This document shows positions 1 through 13,205 of a DNA stretch of 64,000 nucleotides, in pieces (the stretch's first letter is position 1; each line of letters begins with the position of its first letter). This stretch comes from Eurosta solidaginis (Eukaryota > Arthropoda > Insecta > Diptera > Tephritidae). The translations under genes were made by a program, and so were the position numbers. The notes below the pieces were generated by a model. It was not told the origin of the DNA. It saw only the letters and a list, made by a program, of their open reading frames with translations, and ran no database searches. The stretch covers positions 235,283,832 to 235,347,831 of the forward strand of contig NC_090319.1 in the NCBI RefSeq assembly GCF_040869045.1. Direction: 5' to 3'.

Positions 1-149
1 TTTATTAGCTTTACCTGTATGTTTATATGTAACTTTTCATTCGCCTGCTGCCTTATTAACATGGTTTTATAAATAGCTGCACCTTATTTGTAATCCCGTA
101 AGGGTCATATCGAGACCCTTCCGGGATCATCACTGGATGGTTTTCGGGA
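1..149 (+). repeat. Leader of minisatellite macro-unit 1
   Basis: Non-repetitive leader of about 0.15 kb that precedes a minisatellite core. The same sequence, starting tttattagctttacctg, recurs at 9838 and 14039 immediately before the other cores. This shows a repeating macro-unit of leader, core and tail. The window opens exactly inside it, so the array probably continues upstream. No coding potential is seen. Confidence 0.8.
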
Positions 150-2750
150 TCGGTCCGGGATCCCGCCGGTGTAATTTCGGGACTTTTTCGGGATCATTTT
201 GGGACCCTTCCGGGATCATTTCTGTATAGTTTTCGGGATCTGTCCGGGATCCCGTCGGGGTTATTTTGGGACATTTTCGGGACTATTCCGGAATCATTTC
301 GGGACTATTTCGCGATCATTTGGGGACCCTTCCGGCATCATTTCTGGATGGTTTTCGGGATCCGTCCGGGATCCCGTCGGGGTACTTTCGGGACTCTTTC
401 TCGACTAATACGGGATCATTTGGGGACCCTTTCGACATCATTTCTGGATAGTTTTCGGTATCCGTCCGGGATCTCGTCGGGGTCATTTGGGGACCTTTTC
501 GGGATCATTTGGGGCTCTTCCGGCATCATTTCTGGATGGTTTTCGGGATCCGTCCGGGCTCCCATCAGGGTAATTTCGGGACTATTAGGGGATCATTTGT
601 GGGCCTTTCCGGCATCATTTCTGGATAATTTTCGGTATCCGCCCGGGATGCCGACGAGGTCATTTCGGGATTATTTCGAGGTCATTTGGGATACCTACCG
701 GCATCATTTCTGGATGGTTTTTGGGATTCGCCCGGGATCCCGTCGGGGTCATTTCGGGACTTTCTCGACTAATACGGGATCATTTGGGAACCCTTTCGGC
801 ATCAATTCTGGATGGTTTTCGGGATCCGTCCGGGATCCCATCAGGGTAATTTCGGGACTATTAGGGGATCATTTGTGGACCTTTCCGGCATCATTTCTGG
901 ATAATTTTCGGTATCCGCCCGGGATGCCGACGAGGTCATTTCGGGATTATTTCGAGGTCATTTGGGATACCTACCGGCATCATTTCTGGATGGTTTTTGG
1001 GATTCGCCCGGGATCCCGTCGGGGTCATTTCGGGACTTTCTCGACTAATACGGGATCATTTGGGAACCCTTTCGGCATCTATTCTGGATGGTTTTCGGGA
1101 TCCGTCCGGGATCCCATCAGGGTAATTTCGGGACTATTAGGGGATCATTTGTGGACCTTTCCGGCATCATTTCTGGATAATTTTCGGTATCCGCCCGGGA
1201 TGCCGACGAGGTCATTTCGGGATTATTTCGAGGTCATTTGGGATACCTACCGGCATCATTTCTGGATGGTTTTTGGGATTCGCCCGGGATCCCGTCGGGG
1301 TCATTTCGGGACTTTTTCTCGACTAATACGGTATCATTTGCGGACCCTTTCGGCATCATTTCTGGATAGTTGTCGGGATCCGTTCGGGGTCCCGTCAGGG
1401 TCATTTCAGGACTTTTTCGGGATCATTTAGAGATGGCTTTGAGGATTCGTCCGGGAACCCGTCAGGGTAATTTCTGAACTTTTCCGAGACTATTTCGGGA
1501 TCATTTTGGGACCTTCCCAAGATAATTTCTGGATGGATTTCGGGATCAGTCCGGGATGCCGTCAGGGTCATTCTGGTATTACGTGATCATTTGAGGACCT
1601 TTCCGGCATCACTTCTGGATGGTTTTCGGTATCCGATCAGGATCCCGTCGGAATCATTGCGGGTCTTTTTCGGGATCATTTGGGGTCCCTCCCAAGATCA
1701 TTTCTGGATGGATTTCGGGATCTGTCCGGGATCCCGTCAGGGTCATTTAGGGATGCGTTCGAGATCCCGTCAGGGTCATTTCGGGACTTCTTCGGGACTA
1801 TATCGGGATCATTTCTGGATGGTTTACGGGATCCGTCCATGACCCCTTAAGGGTCATTTCGGGACTATTAGGTGATCATTTGAGGTCCTTTCCGGCATCA
1901 CTTCTGGATGATTTTCGGTATCCGTTCGGGATCCCGTCGGAATCAATGCGGGACTTTTTCGGAATCATTTGGGATCCCTTCCGGCATCATTTCTGGATGG
2001 TTTTCGGGATTTGTCCGGGATCCCGTCGGGGTTATTTCGGGACCTTTTCGGGGCTAATACGGGATCATTTGGGGATCCTCTAGTGGTCGTTTCGTAACTT
2101 TTTCTGTATTATTTCGGTATCATTTTGGAACCCTTTCGGCATAATTTCTTGATGGTTTTCCGGATCCGTCAGGGTCATTTCGGGACCATTTTGGATCCTT
2201 TGGGGACCCTTCCGAGATCATTTCTGGATCCGTCCGGGATGCCGTAGGAGCCATTTCGGGATTTTTTGTTACTTTTCCGGGATAGTTTTTGCACCCTTCC
2301 GGGATCATTTCTGGATCTGTGCGGGATCCCATCTGGGTCATTTCCGGACTATTTCTGGATCATTCTGGGATCCTTCCGGAATCATTTCTGTATGGTTTTC
2401 GCGATCCGTCGTGGATCCCCTCGGAACTTTTTCTGGAGTATGTCGGGATAATTTAGGGACCCTTCCTGGTTATTTTCTGGATGGTTTTTGAGATCCGCCC
2501 GGTAGCCCGTCAGGGTCATTTCGGAACCTATTCGGGATCATTTTGGAACACCTTCAGGGATCATTTCTGTGTGGATCTCTGGATACGTCTAGAATCGTGT
2601 CGCTGTTATTTCGGGTTTTTTTTTGGGACTATTCGGGGGAACTTTTGGAGACCCTTTCGGGGCATTTCTGGATGGTTTTCGGGATCCGTCCGCGATAGCG
2701 TGGGGGTCGTTTCGTAGCTTTTTCTGGATAATTTCGGGATCGTTTGGGAT
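120..2750 (+). repeat. Minisatellite core A (about 89-100 bp monomers)
   Basis: Degenerate tandem monomers built from gggatccgtccgggatcccg, ggtcatttcgggac, gggatcatttgggg and ggcatcatttctggatgg modules. Two length classes are visible: about 89-92 bp, and about 100 bp with an extra 'ctcgactaatacggg' stretch. The region is GC- and CpG-rich against AT-rich flanks. Between about 560 and 1330 three monomers form a 276-bp higher-order unit. Long plus-strand reading frames occur only because the monomer has few stop codons; I do not call genes here. Confidence 0.9.
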
Positions 2751-2911
2751 CCTATCACGTTATCAGCTCATTTAGTTCTTTTTTTACTCAATTACAAAAA
2801 TAAAATGCAGTAGACAGAAAACAAAATTTTGAACAGATAATAAGCAGGCTAACGCGAATAGCCCATATATTTAAATTTCTCCTTGCGGACGGGGCCGCGG
2901 GTAAAGGCTAG
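2751..2911 (+). mobile_element. Helitron-like 3' terminal block, copy 1
   Basis: Begins about cctatcacgttatcagctc. It ends in a small GC hairpin (gcgg-acgggg-ccgc), about ten bases, then CTAG at 2908-2911 followed by T. A hairpin a few bases before CTRR with insertion before T is the known 3' signature of Helitrons. The same block ends at CTAG|T in four other places in the window. No Rep/helicase gene is present, so this is a non-autonomous end at most. Confidence 0.55.
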
Positions 2912-3240
2912 TTATATTATAAATGGCAAAGTTTGGATGTGAAGATGTTTGTCCAGACGTTTGTCTTTGTGACTCAATCACGCAAGAACGGCTGGACCGA
3001 TTTGGATGAAATTTTGCACACATATAGCCAATAGTCTAGAAGGATCTACTAACTATATATTTTTCAAAAGGGGGGAGGTCTCCGCCCCCTAGGAACAGTT
3101 ATAATTTAATTATTATATTTTTTAGTTTTTGCGACTGAATCACGCCAGAACGGCTACACGGATTTTGATGGAATTTGGGACACAGACAGTAGTCTACTAG
3201 CGAAATTTTTTTCGAACATGGAAAGAGGGGTGGGGGTCCC
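2751..3240 (+). repeat. Macro-unit tail 1 (truncated)
   Basis: Tail following core A. It starts with a Helitron-like 3' block (2751-2911). It then has two diverged copies of a segment reading 'actcaatcacgc..gaacggct..gatttgatgaaatt' (about 2971-3094 and 3127-3240). Compared with tails 2 and 3 it stops early at 'gacccc' and jumps straight back into minisatellite, so about 0.4 kb (the end of the tail plus the next leader) is missing. Confidence 0.8.
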
Positions 3241-6200
3241 ACGACCCCTCCGGGATCATTTCGGGACTTTTTCGCGAACATTTAGGGACCTTTCCGGCAA
3301 CATTTCTGGACGGCTTTCGAGATCCGTTCGGCATCCAGTCGGGGTATTTTCGGGATCATTTGCGTACCTTTGAGAGATAAATTCTTGATGGTTTCCGGGA
3401 TCATTACGGGACTTTTTCGGGGTCATTTTAGGTCCCTTCCGCCATCATTTCTGGATGGTTTTCGGGATCCGTCCGGGATCCCGTCGGGGTCATTTCGCGA
3501 CTTTTTCGGGATCATTTGGGTTCCCTTCCGGCATCATTTCTGGATGGTTTTCGGGATCCGTTCGGGATCATTTCGGGACTATTAGGGGATCATTTGACGA
3601 CCTCTCCGGCATCATTTCTGCATAGTTTCCTGGATCCGTCGAGGCTCTCGACGGAGTAATTTGGGAACTTTTCCGGATCATTTGGGGTACCTACCGGGAT
3701 CACATCTGGATGGTTTTTGGTATCCGTCCGGGATCCCGTCGCGATCATTTCGGGATCATTTTGGGTCCCTTCCGGCATCATTTCTGGATGGTTTTCGGGA
3801 TCCGTTCGGGATCATTTCGGGACTATTAGGGGATCATTTGAAGACCTTTCCGGCATCATTTCTGCATAGTTTCCGGGATCCGACGGGGATCTCGACGGGG
3901 TGATTTCAGGACTATTTCGGGATCATTTCTGCATAGTTTCCGGGGTTCGTCCGAGATACCGTCGGGTCATTTCGGAACTTTTTTCTCGCCTAATACGGGA
4001 TCATTTGGGGAACCTTTCGGCATCATTTCTGGATGGATTTCGGTATCCATCGGGGATCCCGTCTTGGTCATTTCGGGACTTTTTCGGGATTTTTTGGGGT
4101 CTCTTCCGGCATCATTTCTAGATGGTTTTCGGTATTCGTCCAGGATCCCGTCGGGGTCATTTCGGGACTTTTTCGGAATTTTTTTGGGGTATCTTCCGAT
4201 CATTTCTGGATGGTTTTCGGGATTCGTCCGCGATATCGACTGGGTCATTTCGGGACTTTTTCTCGACTAATACGGGATGATTTGGGGGACCCTTTCGGCA
4301 TCATTTCTGGATTGTTTTAGGGATTCGTCCGGGATTCCGTCGGGGTCATTTCGGGACTTTTTATCGACTAAAACGGGATAATTTGGGGACCCTTTCGGCA
4401 TCATTTCTGGATGGTTTTCGGATCCGTCCGGGATTCCGTCAGGGTGATTTCGAGACTATTAGGGGATCATTTGAAGACCTTTCCGGCATCATTTCTGGAT
4501 AGTTTTGGGGATCCGTTCGGGATCCCGACGGGGTCATTTTGGGATTATTTCGGGATCAGTTTGGGGTACCTACCGGCATCATTTCTGGATGGTTTTCGGG
4601 ATTCGTCTGGGACCCACTGAGGTCATTTTTGGACTTTTTCCGGATCATTTGGGGTACCGTCCGGCATCATTTCTAGACGGTTTTCGGGATCCCGTCGGTG
4701 TCATTTCGGGACTTTTTCGGGATCATTTGGGGTATTTTTCGGCATCATTTCTACATGGTTTTCGGGATGCGTCCGGGATCCCGTCGGGGTCATTTCGGGA
4801 CTTTTTCTCGGTTAATTCAAGATCATTTGGAGACCCTTTGGGCATCATTTCTGGATGGTTTTCGGGATCCGTTCGGGATCCCAGCAGGGTAATTTCGGGA
4901 CTACTAGGGGATCATTTGGGGACCTTTTCGGCATCATTTCTGGATAGTTTTCGCGATCCGTCATCTGGGTCATTTGGGGACTTTTTCGGGATCATTTGGG
5001 GGCTCTTCCGGCATCATTTCTGGATGGTTTTCTATTAATTTTCGGGATCCGTCCGGGATGCCGACGAGGTCATTTCGGGACTATTTCGGGATCATTTGGG
5101 ATACCTACCGGCATCATTTCTGGATGGTTTTTGGGATTCGTCCGGGATCCCGTCGGGGTCATTTCGGGACTTTTTCTATACTAATACGGGATCATTTGCG
5201 GACCCTTTCGGCATCATTACTGGATAGTTGTCGGGATCCCGTCACGGTCATTTCGGGACTATTAGGGGATCATTTGAGGACCTTTCCGGCATCATTTCTG
5301 GATTGTTTTCGGAATCCTTTCGGGATCCCGTCAGGGTCATTTTGGGACTTTTTCGGGATCATTTAAGGATGGCTTTCAGGATTCGTCCGGGAACCCGTCA
5401 GAGTAATTTCTGGACTTTTCCGAGGCTATTTCGGGATCATTTTTGGACCTTCCCAAGACTATTTCTGGATGGATTTCGGGATCGGTTCGGGATGCCGTCA
5501 GGGTCATTTTGGGACTATTAGGTGATCATTTGAGGACTTTTCCGGCATCACTTCTGGTATCCGTTCAGGATCCCGTCGGAATAATTGCGGGACTTTTTCG
5601 GGATCATTTGGGGTCCCTTCCGGCATCATTTCTGGATAGTTTTTGGGATTCGCTCGGCATCCCGTCGGGGCCATTTTGGGACTTTTTCTCGACTAATACG
5701 GGATAATTTGCGAGCCCTTTCGGTATCATTTCTGGATAGTTGTCGGAATCCGTTCGGGATCCCGTCAGGGTCTTTTCGGAACTATTAGGAGATCATTTGA
5801 GGACCTTTCCGGCATCATTTCTGGATAGTTTTCGGGATCCTTTCGGGGTCCCATCAGGGTCATTTCGGGACTTTTTCGGCAACATTTAAGATTGGTTTTT
5901 AGGATTCGTCCGGGAACCCGTCAGGGTAATTTCTGGACTTTTCCGAGACTATTTCGGGATCAATTTAGGACTTTCCCAAGATCATTTCTGGATGGATTTC
6001 GGGATTTGTCCGGGATGCCGTCAGGGTCATTTTGGGAATATTAGGTGATCATTTGAGGACCTTTCAGGCATCACTTCTGGATGGTTTTCGGTATCCGTTC
6101 AGGATCCCGTCGGTATAATTGCGGGACTTTTTCGGGATCATTGGGGTCCCTTCCGACATCATTTCTGGATGGTTTTTGGGATTCGTTCGGCATCCCGTCG

Positions 6201-9030
6201 GGGTCATTTCGGGACTTTTTCTCGAATAATACGGGACCATTTGCGGGCCCTTTCGGCATCATTTCTAGATAGGTGTCGGGATCCATTCGGGATCCCGTAA
6301 CGGTCTTTTCGGAACTATTAGGAGATCATTTGAGGACCTTGCGGGCGTCATTTCTGGATAGTTTTCGGGATCCTTTCGGGGTCCCGTCAGGGTCATTTCG
6401 GGACTTTTTCGGGATCATTTAAGGATGGCTTTCAGGATTCGTCCGGGAACCCGTCAGGGTAATTTCTGGACTTTTCCGAGACTATTTCGGGATCATTTTG
6501 GTACCTTCCCAAGATCATTTCTGGATGGATTTCGGGATCAGTCCGGGATGCCGTCAGGGTCATTTTGGGACTATTAGGTGATAATTTGAGGATCTTTCCG
6601 GCATCACTTCTGGATGGTTTTCGGTATCCGTTCAGAATCCCGTCGGAATCATTGCGTGACTCTTTCGGGATCATTTGGGGTCCCTCCCAAGATCATTTCT
6701 GGATGGATTTCGGGATCTGTCCGGGATCCCGTCAGGGTCATTTAGGGATTCGTTCGAAATCCCGTCAGGGTCATTTCGGGACTATATCGCGATCATTTCT
6801 GGATGGTTTACGAGGTCCGTCCCGGATCCCTTGAGGATCATTTCGAGACTATTAGGTGATCATTTGAGGACCTTTCCGGCATCACTTCTGGATGATTTTC
6901 GGTAACCGTTCGGGATCCCGTCGAAATCATTGCGGGACTTTTTCGGAATCATTTGGGATCCCTTCCGGCATCATTTCTGGATGGTTTTCGGGATCCGTCC
7001 GGGATCCCGTCGGGTTCATTTCGGGACTTTTTCTCGACTAATACGGGATCAATTGGGGACCCTTTCGACATCATTTCTGGATAGTTTTCGGGATCCGTCC
7101 GGGATTCGGACGGGGTCATTTCAGGACTATTTCGGGATCATTTGGGGTACCTACCGGCCTCATTTCTGGATGGTTTTCGGTATCCGTCCGGGATCTCGTC
7201 GGGGTCATTTGGGGACCTTTTCGGGATCATTTGGGGCTCTTCCGGCATCATTTCTGGGTGGTTTTCGGGATCCGTCCGGGATCCCGTCGGGGTCATTTCG
7301 GGACTTTTTCGTGACTAATACGGGATCATTTGGGAACCCTTTCGGCATCATTTCTGGATTGTTTTCGGGATCCGTCCGGGATCCCATCATGGTCATTTTG
7401 GGACTATTAGGTGATCATTTGAGGACCTTTCCGGCATCACTTCTGGATGGTTTTCGGTATCCGTTCAGGATCCCGTCGGAATAAGTGCGGGACTTTTTCG
7501 GGATCATTTGGGGTCCCTTCCGGCATCATTTCTGGATAGTGTTTGGGATTCGTTCGGCATCCCGTCGGGGCCATTTTGGGACTTTTTCTCGACTAATACG
7601 GGATAATTTGCGAGCCCTTTCGGTATCATTTCTGGATAGTTGTCGGAATCCGTTCGGGATCCCGTCAGGGTCTTTTCGGAACTATTAGGAGATCATTTGA
7701 GGACCTTTCCGGCATCATTTCTGGATAGTTTTCGGGATCCTTTCGGGGTCCCATCAGGGTCATTTCGGGACTTTTTCGGCAACATTTAAGATTGGTTTTT
7801 AGGATTCGTCCGGGAACCCGTCAGGGTAATTTCTGGACTTTTCCGAGACTATTTCGGGATAATTTTGGGACCTTCCCAAGATCATTTCTGGATGGATTTC
7901 GGGATCAGTACGGGATGCCGTCAGGGTCATTTTGGTATTAGGTGATCATTTGAGGACCTTTCCGGCATCACTTCTGGATGGTTTTCGGTATCCGATCAGG
8001 ATCCCGTCGGAATCATTGCAGGACTTTTTCGGGAAAAATTGCGGTCCCTCCCAAGATCATTTCTGGATGGATTTCGGGATCTGTCCGGGATCCCGTCAGG
8101 GTCACTTAGGGATGCCTTCGAGATCCCGTCAGGGTCATTTCGGGACTTCTTCGGGACTATATCGGGATCACTTCTGGATGATTTTCGGTAACCGTTCGGA
8201 ACCCCGTCGGAATCAATGCGGAACTTTTTCGGAATAATTTGGGATCCCTTCCGGCATCATTTCTGGATGGTTTTCGGGATTTGTCCGGAATCCCGTGGGG
8301 GTTATTTCGGGACCTTTTCGGGGCTAATACGGGATAATTTGGGGATCCTCTAGGGGTCGTTTCGTGACTTTTTCCGTATTATTTCGGGATCATTTTGGGA
8401 TCCTTTCAGCATAATTTCTTGATGGTTTGCCGGATCCATCAGGGTCATTTCGGGACCATTTTGGGATCATTTGGGGGACCCTTCCGAGATCATTTCTGGA
8501 TCCGTCCGGGATGCCGTAGGAGCCATTTCGGGATTTTTTGTTACTTTTCCGGGATAGTTTTTGCACCCTTCCGGGATCATTTCTGGATCTGTGCGGGATC
8601 CCATCTGGGTCATTTCCGGACTATTTCGGGATCATTTTGGGATCCTTCCGGAATCATTTCTGTATGGTTTTCGCGATCCGTCGTGGATCCCCTCGGAGCC
8701 ATTTCGGAACTTTTTCTGGAGTATGTCGGGATAATTTAGGGACCCTTCCTGGATATTTTCTGGATGGTTTTTAAGATCCGACCGGGAGCCCGTCAGGGTA
8801 ATTTCTGAACCTTTTCGGGATCATTTTGGAACACCTTCAGGGATCATTTCTGTGTGGTTCTCTGGATACGTCTAAAATCGTGTCGCTGTCATTTCGGGTT
8901 TTTTTGAGACTATTCGAGGAACTTTTGGAGACCCTTTCGGGGCATTTCTGGATGATTTTCGGGATCCGTCCGCGATAGCGAGGGGGTCATTTCGTAGCTT
9001 TTTCTGGATAATTTCGGGATCATTTGGGAT
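3241..9030 (+). repeat. Minisatellite core B
   Basis: The longest core, about 5.8 kb of the same monomer family, entered directly from truncated tail 1 without a leader. It includes an internal duplication of about 415 bp (about 5540-5955 and 7440-7855, offset 1.9 kb). Its last about 0.7 kb (about 8340-9030) repeats the order of terminal variants seen before the tails at 2100-2750 and 12520-13205. Nothing else is seen in this stretch. Confidence 0.88.
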
Positions 9031-9192
9031 CCTATCACGTTATCAGCTCATTTAGTTCTTTTTTTTTACTCAATTACAAAAATAAAGTGCATTAGACAGA
9101 AAACAAAATTTTAAACAGATAATAAGCAGGCTAACGCGAATAGCCCATATATTAAAATTTTCCTTGCGGACGGGGCCGCGGGTAAAGGCTAG
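9031..9192 (+). mobile_element. Helitron-like 3' terminal block, copy 2
   Basis: Same block as 2751-2911, with the GC hairpin and terminal CTAG followed by T. It is embedded at the same point of the macro-unit, so it was multiplied with the unit rather than inserted independently. Confidence 0.5.
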
Positions 9193-9837
9193 TTATATTA
9201 TAAATGGCAAAGTTTGGATGTTTGTATGTTTGGATGTTTGTCCAGACGTTTGTCTTTGTGACTCAATCACGCAAGAACGGCTGGACCGATTTGGATTAAA
9301 TTTTGCACACATATAGCCAATAGTCTAGAAGGAACTACTAGCTATATATTTTTCAAAAGGGGCGTGGTCTCCGCCCCCTAGGAACAGTTATAATTTAATT
9401 ATTATATTTTTTCGTCTTTGCGACTGAATCACGCCAGAATGGCTACACAGATTTTGATGAAATTTGGGACACAGACAGTAGTCTACTAGCGAAATTTTTT
9501 TCGAACATGGAAAGAGGGGTGGGGGTCCCAGGACCCCTTCGAGCAATTACTTTTTAATAATTTTTACACATTATAACTTTACGTATACTGGACTTCACCA
9601 ATATCACAGACTCAAGGGGTCAAATAAGTCGAGGACTTACAAAGCAGTAAAACACTCCGCCCCCCCCCCTTTATCGCCCCTCTGGTGTAAAATCTATAAA
9701 TTTTCTCCTAAAACAATAGTTTTTGGTATCTGGCACATATAGATCGAGATCTATACAATTTTGGAGGAACGATCAGTAGTCCTCTCCTTCTACACCCGCC
9801 ATCCGCCCTCCTTCAATTGTTTTTATTAGCACGCTTT
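9031..9837 (+). repeat. Macro-unit tail 2
   Basis: Full tail of 807 bp: Helitron-like block (9031-9192, CTAG at 9189-9192), the two diverged 'gaacggct..gattt' segments, then an AT-rich end with a run of C (about 9659-9670) before leader 2. It is collinear with tail 3. No gene. Confidence 0.82.
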
Positions 9838-9965
9838 TATTAGCTTTACCTGTATGTTTCTATGTAACTTTTCATTCGCTCCAATGCGCCTGTTGCCTTA
9901 TTAATATGGTTTTACAATTAGCTTCACCTTATTTGTAAATCCGTAAGGGTCATATCGAGGCCCTT
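9838..9965 (+). repeat. Leader of macro-unit 2
   Basis: Repeats the sequence at 1-149 with a few substitutions and a short insertion. It ends at 'gaggcccttccgggat', where the minisatellite starts. Confidence 0.8.
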
Positions 9966-12900
9966 CCGGGATAATTTCTGGATGGTTTTCGGGATCGGTT
10001 CGGGATCCCGCCGGGGTAATTTCGGGACTTTTTCGGGAATATTTCGGGATCATTTTGGGACCCTTCCGGGATCATTTCTGTATAGTTTTCGGGATCCGTC
10101 CGGGATCCCGTCGGGGTTATTTTGAGACATTTTCGGGACTATTTCGCGATCATTTGGGGACCTTTCCGGCATCATTTCTGGATGGTTTTCGGGATCCGTT
10201 CGGGATCCCGTCGGGGTACTTTCAGGATCATTTGCGTACCTTCGAGAGATAAATTCTTGATGGTTTCCGGGATCATTACGGGACTTTTTCGGGGTTATTT
10301 TGAGTCCCTTTAGGCATCATTTCTGGATGGTCTTCGGGATTCGTACGGGCTCTTCCGGCATCATTTCTGTATGGTTTTCGATCCGTTCGGGATCCCGTCG
10401 GGGTCATTTCGGGACTTTTTCTCGACTAATACGGGATCATTTGGGGACCCTTTCGACATCATTTCTGGATAGTTTTCGGGATCCGTCCGGGATCCGGACG
10501 GGGTCATTTCGGGACTATTTCGGGATCATTTGGGGTACCTGCCGGCATCATTTCTGGATGGTTTTCGGTATCCGTCCGGGATCTCGTGGGGTCATTGGGG
10601 GCCCTTTTCGGGATCATTTGGGGCTCTTCCGGCATCATTTCTGGATGGTTTTCGGTATCCGTCCGGGATGCCGACGAGGTCATTTCGGGATTATTTCGGG
10701 ATAATTTGGGATACCTACCGGCATCATTTCTGGATGGTTTTTGGGATTCGTCCGGGATCCCGTCGGGGTCATTTCGGGACTTTTTCTCGACTAATACGAG
10801 ATCAATTGCGGACCCTTTCGGCATCATTTCTGGATAGTTGTCGGGATCCCGTCACGCTCATTTCGGGACTATTATGGGATCATTTGAGGACCTTTCCGGC
10901 ATCATTTCTGGATAATTTTCGGTATCCGTCCGGGATGCCGACGAGGTCATTTCGGGACTATTAGGGGATCATTTGAGGACCTTTCCGGCATCATTTCTGG
11001 ATAGTTTTCGGAATCCTTTCGGGATCCCGTCAGGGTCATTTCGGGGCTTTTTCGGGATCATTTAAGGATGGCTTTCAGGATTCGTCCGGGAACCCGTCAG
11101 GGTAATTTCTGGACTTTTCCGAGACTATTTCGGGATCATTTTGGGACCTTCCCAAGTTCATTTCTGGATGATTTCGGGATTTGTCCGGGATGACGTCAGG
11201 GTCATTTTGGGACTATTAGGTGAGCATTTGAGGACCTTTCCGGCTTCACTTCTGGATGGTTTTCGGTATCCGTTCAGGATCCCGTCGGAATAATTGCTGG
11301 ACTTTTTCGGGATCATTGGGGTCCCTTCCGACATCATTTCTGGATGGTTTTTGGGATTCGTCCGGCATCCCGTCGGGGTCATTTCGGGAGTTTTTCTCGA
11401 ATAATACGGGATCATTTGCGGGCCCTTTCGGTATCATTTCTGGATAGTTGTCGGGATCCTTTCGGGATCCCGTCAGGGTCTTTTCGGAACTATTGGGAGA
11501 TCATTTGAGGACCTTTCCGGCATCATTTCTGGTTTGTTTTCGGGATCCTTTCCGGGTCCCATCAGGGTCATTTCGGGACTTTTTCCGCATCATTTAAGAT
11601 TGCTTTTCAGGATTCGTCCGGGATCCCGTCAGGGTAATTTCTGGACTTTTCCGAGACTATTTCGGGATAATTTTGGGACCTTCCCAAGATCATTTCTGGA
11701 TGGATTTCGGGATCAGTCCGGGATGCCGTCAGGATCATTTTGGTATTAGGTGATCATTTGAGGACCTTTCCGGCATCACTTCTGGAGGGTTTTCGGTATC
11801 CGATCAGGATCCCGTCGGAATCATTGTGGAACTTTTTCGGGATCATTTGGGGTCCCTCCCAAGATCATTTCTGGATGGATTTCGGGATCTGTCCGGGATC
11901 CCGTCAGGGTCATTTAGGGGTGCGTTCGAGATCCCGTCAGGGTCATTTTGGGACTTCTTCGGGACTATATCGGGATCATTTCTGGATGGTTTTCGGGATC
12001 CTTTCGAGGTCCAGTCAGGGTCATTTCGGGACTTTTTCGGGATCATTTAGAGATGGCTTTCAGGATTCGTCCGGGAACCCGTCAGGGTAATTTCTGAACT
12101 TTTCCGAGACTATTTCGGGATAATTTTGGGACCTTCCCAAGATCATTTCTGGATGGATTTCGGGATCTGTCCGGGATCCCGTCAGGGTCATTTAGGGGTG
12201 CGTTCGAGATCCCGTCAGGGTCATTTTGGGACTTCTTCGGGACTATATCGGGATCATTTCTGGATGGTTTATGGGATCCGTCCATGACCCCTTAAGGGTA
12301 ATTTCGGGACTATTAGGTGATCATTTGACGACCGTTCCGGCATCACTTCTGGATGATTTTCGGTATTCGTTCGGGATCCCGTCGGAATCAATGCGGGACT
12401 TTTTCGGAATCATTTGGGATTCCTTCCGGCATCATTTCTGGATGGTTTTCGGGATTTGTTCGGGATCCCGTCGGGGTTATTTCGGGACCTTTTCGGGGCT
12501 AATACGGGATCATTTGGGGATCCTCTAGGGGTCGTTTTGTGACTTTTGCTGTATTATTGCGGGATCATTTTGGGACCCTTTCGGCATAATTTCTTGATGG
12601 TTTGCCGGATCCATCAGGGTCATTTCGGGACCATTTTGGGATCATTTGGGGACCCTTCCGAGATCATTTCTGTATCCGTCCGGGATGCCGTAGGAGCCAT
12701 TTTGGGATTTTTTGTTACTTTTCCGGGATAATTTTTGCACCCTTCCGGGATCATTTCTGGATCTGTACGGGATCCCATCTGGGTCATTTCCGGACTATTT
12801 CAGGATCATTTTGGGATCCTTCCGGAATCATTTCTGTATGGTTTTCGCGATCCGTCGTGGAACCCCTCGGAGCCATTTCGGAACTTTTTCTGGAGTATGT

Positions 12901-13205
12901 CGGGATAATTTAGGGACCCTTCCTGGATATTTTCTGGATGGTTTTTGAGTTCCGCCCGGGAGCCCGTCAGGGTCATTTCGGAACCTTTTCGGGATCATTT
13001 TGGAACACCTTCAGGAATCATTTCTGTGTGGTTCTCTGGATACGTCTAGAATCGTGTCGCTGTCATTTCGGGTTTTTTTTGGGACTATTCGGGGATTTTT
13101 TGGAGACCCTTTCGGGGCATTTCTGGATGGTTTTCGGGATCCGTCCGCGATAACGTGGGGGTCATTTCGTAGCTTTTTCTGTATAATTTCGGGATCATTT
13201 GGGAT
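9966..13205 (+). repeat. Minisatellite core C
   Basis: About 3.2 kb of the 89/100-bp monomer family, closely following the module order of cores A and B near its end. Macro-unit 2 as a whole (leader, core, tail) is about 4.2 kb. No gene is supported. Confidence 0.88.
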
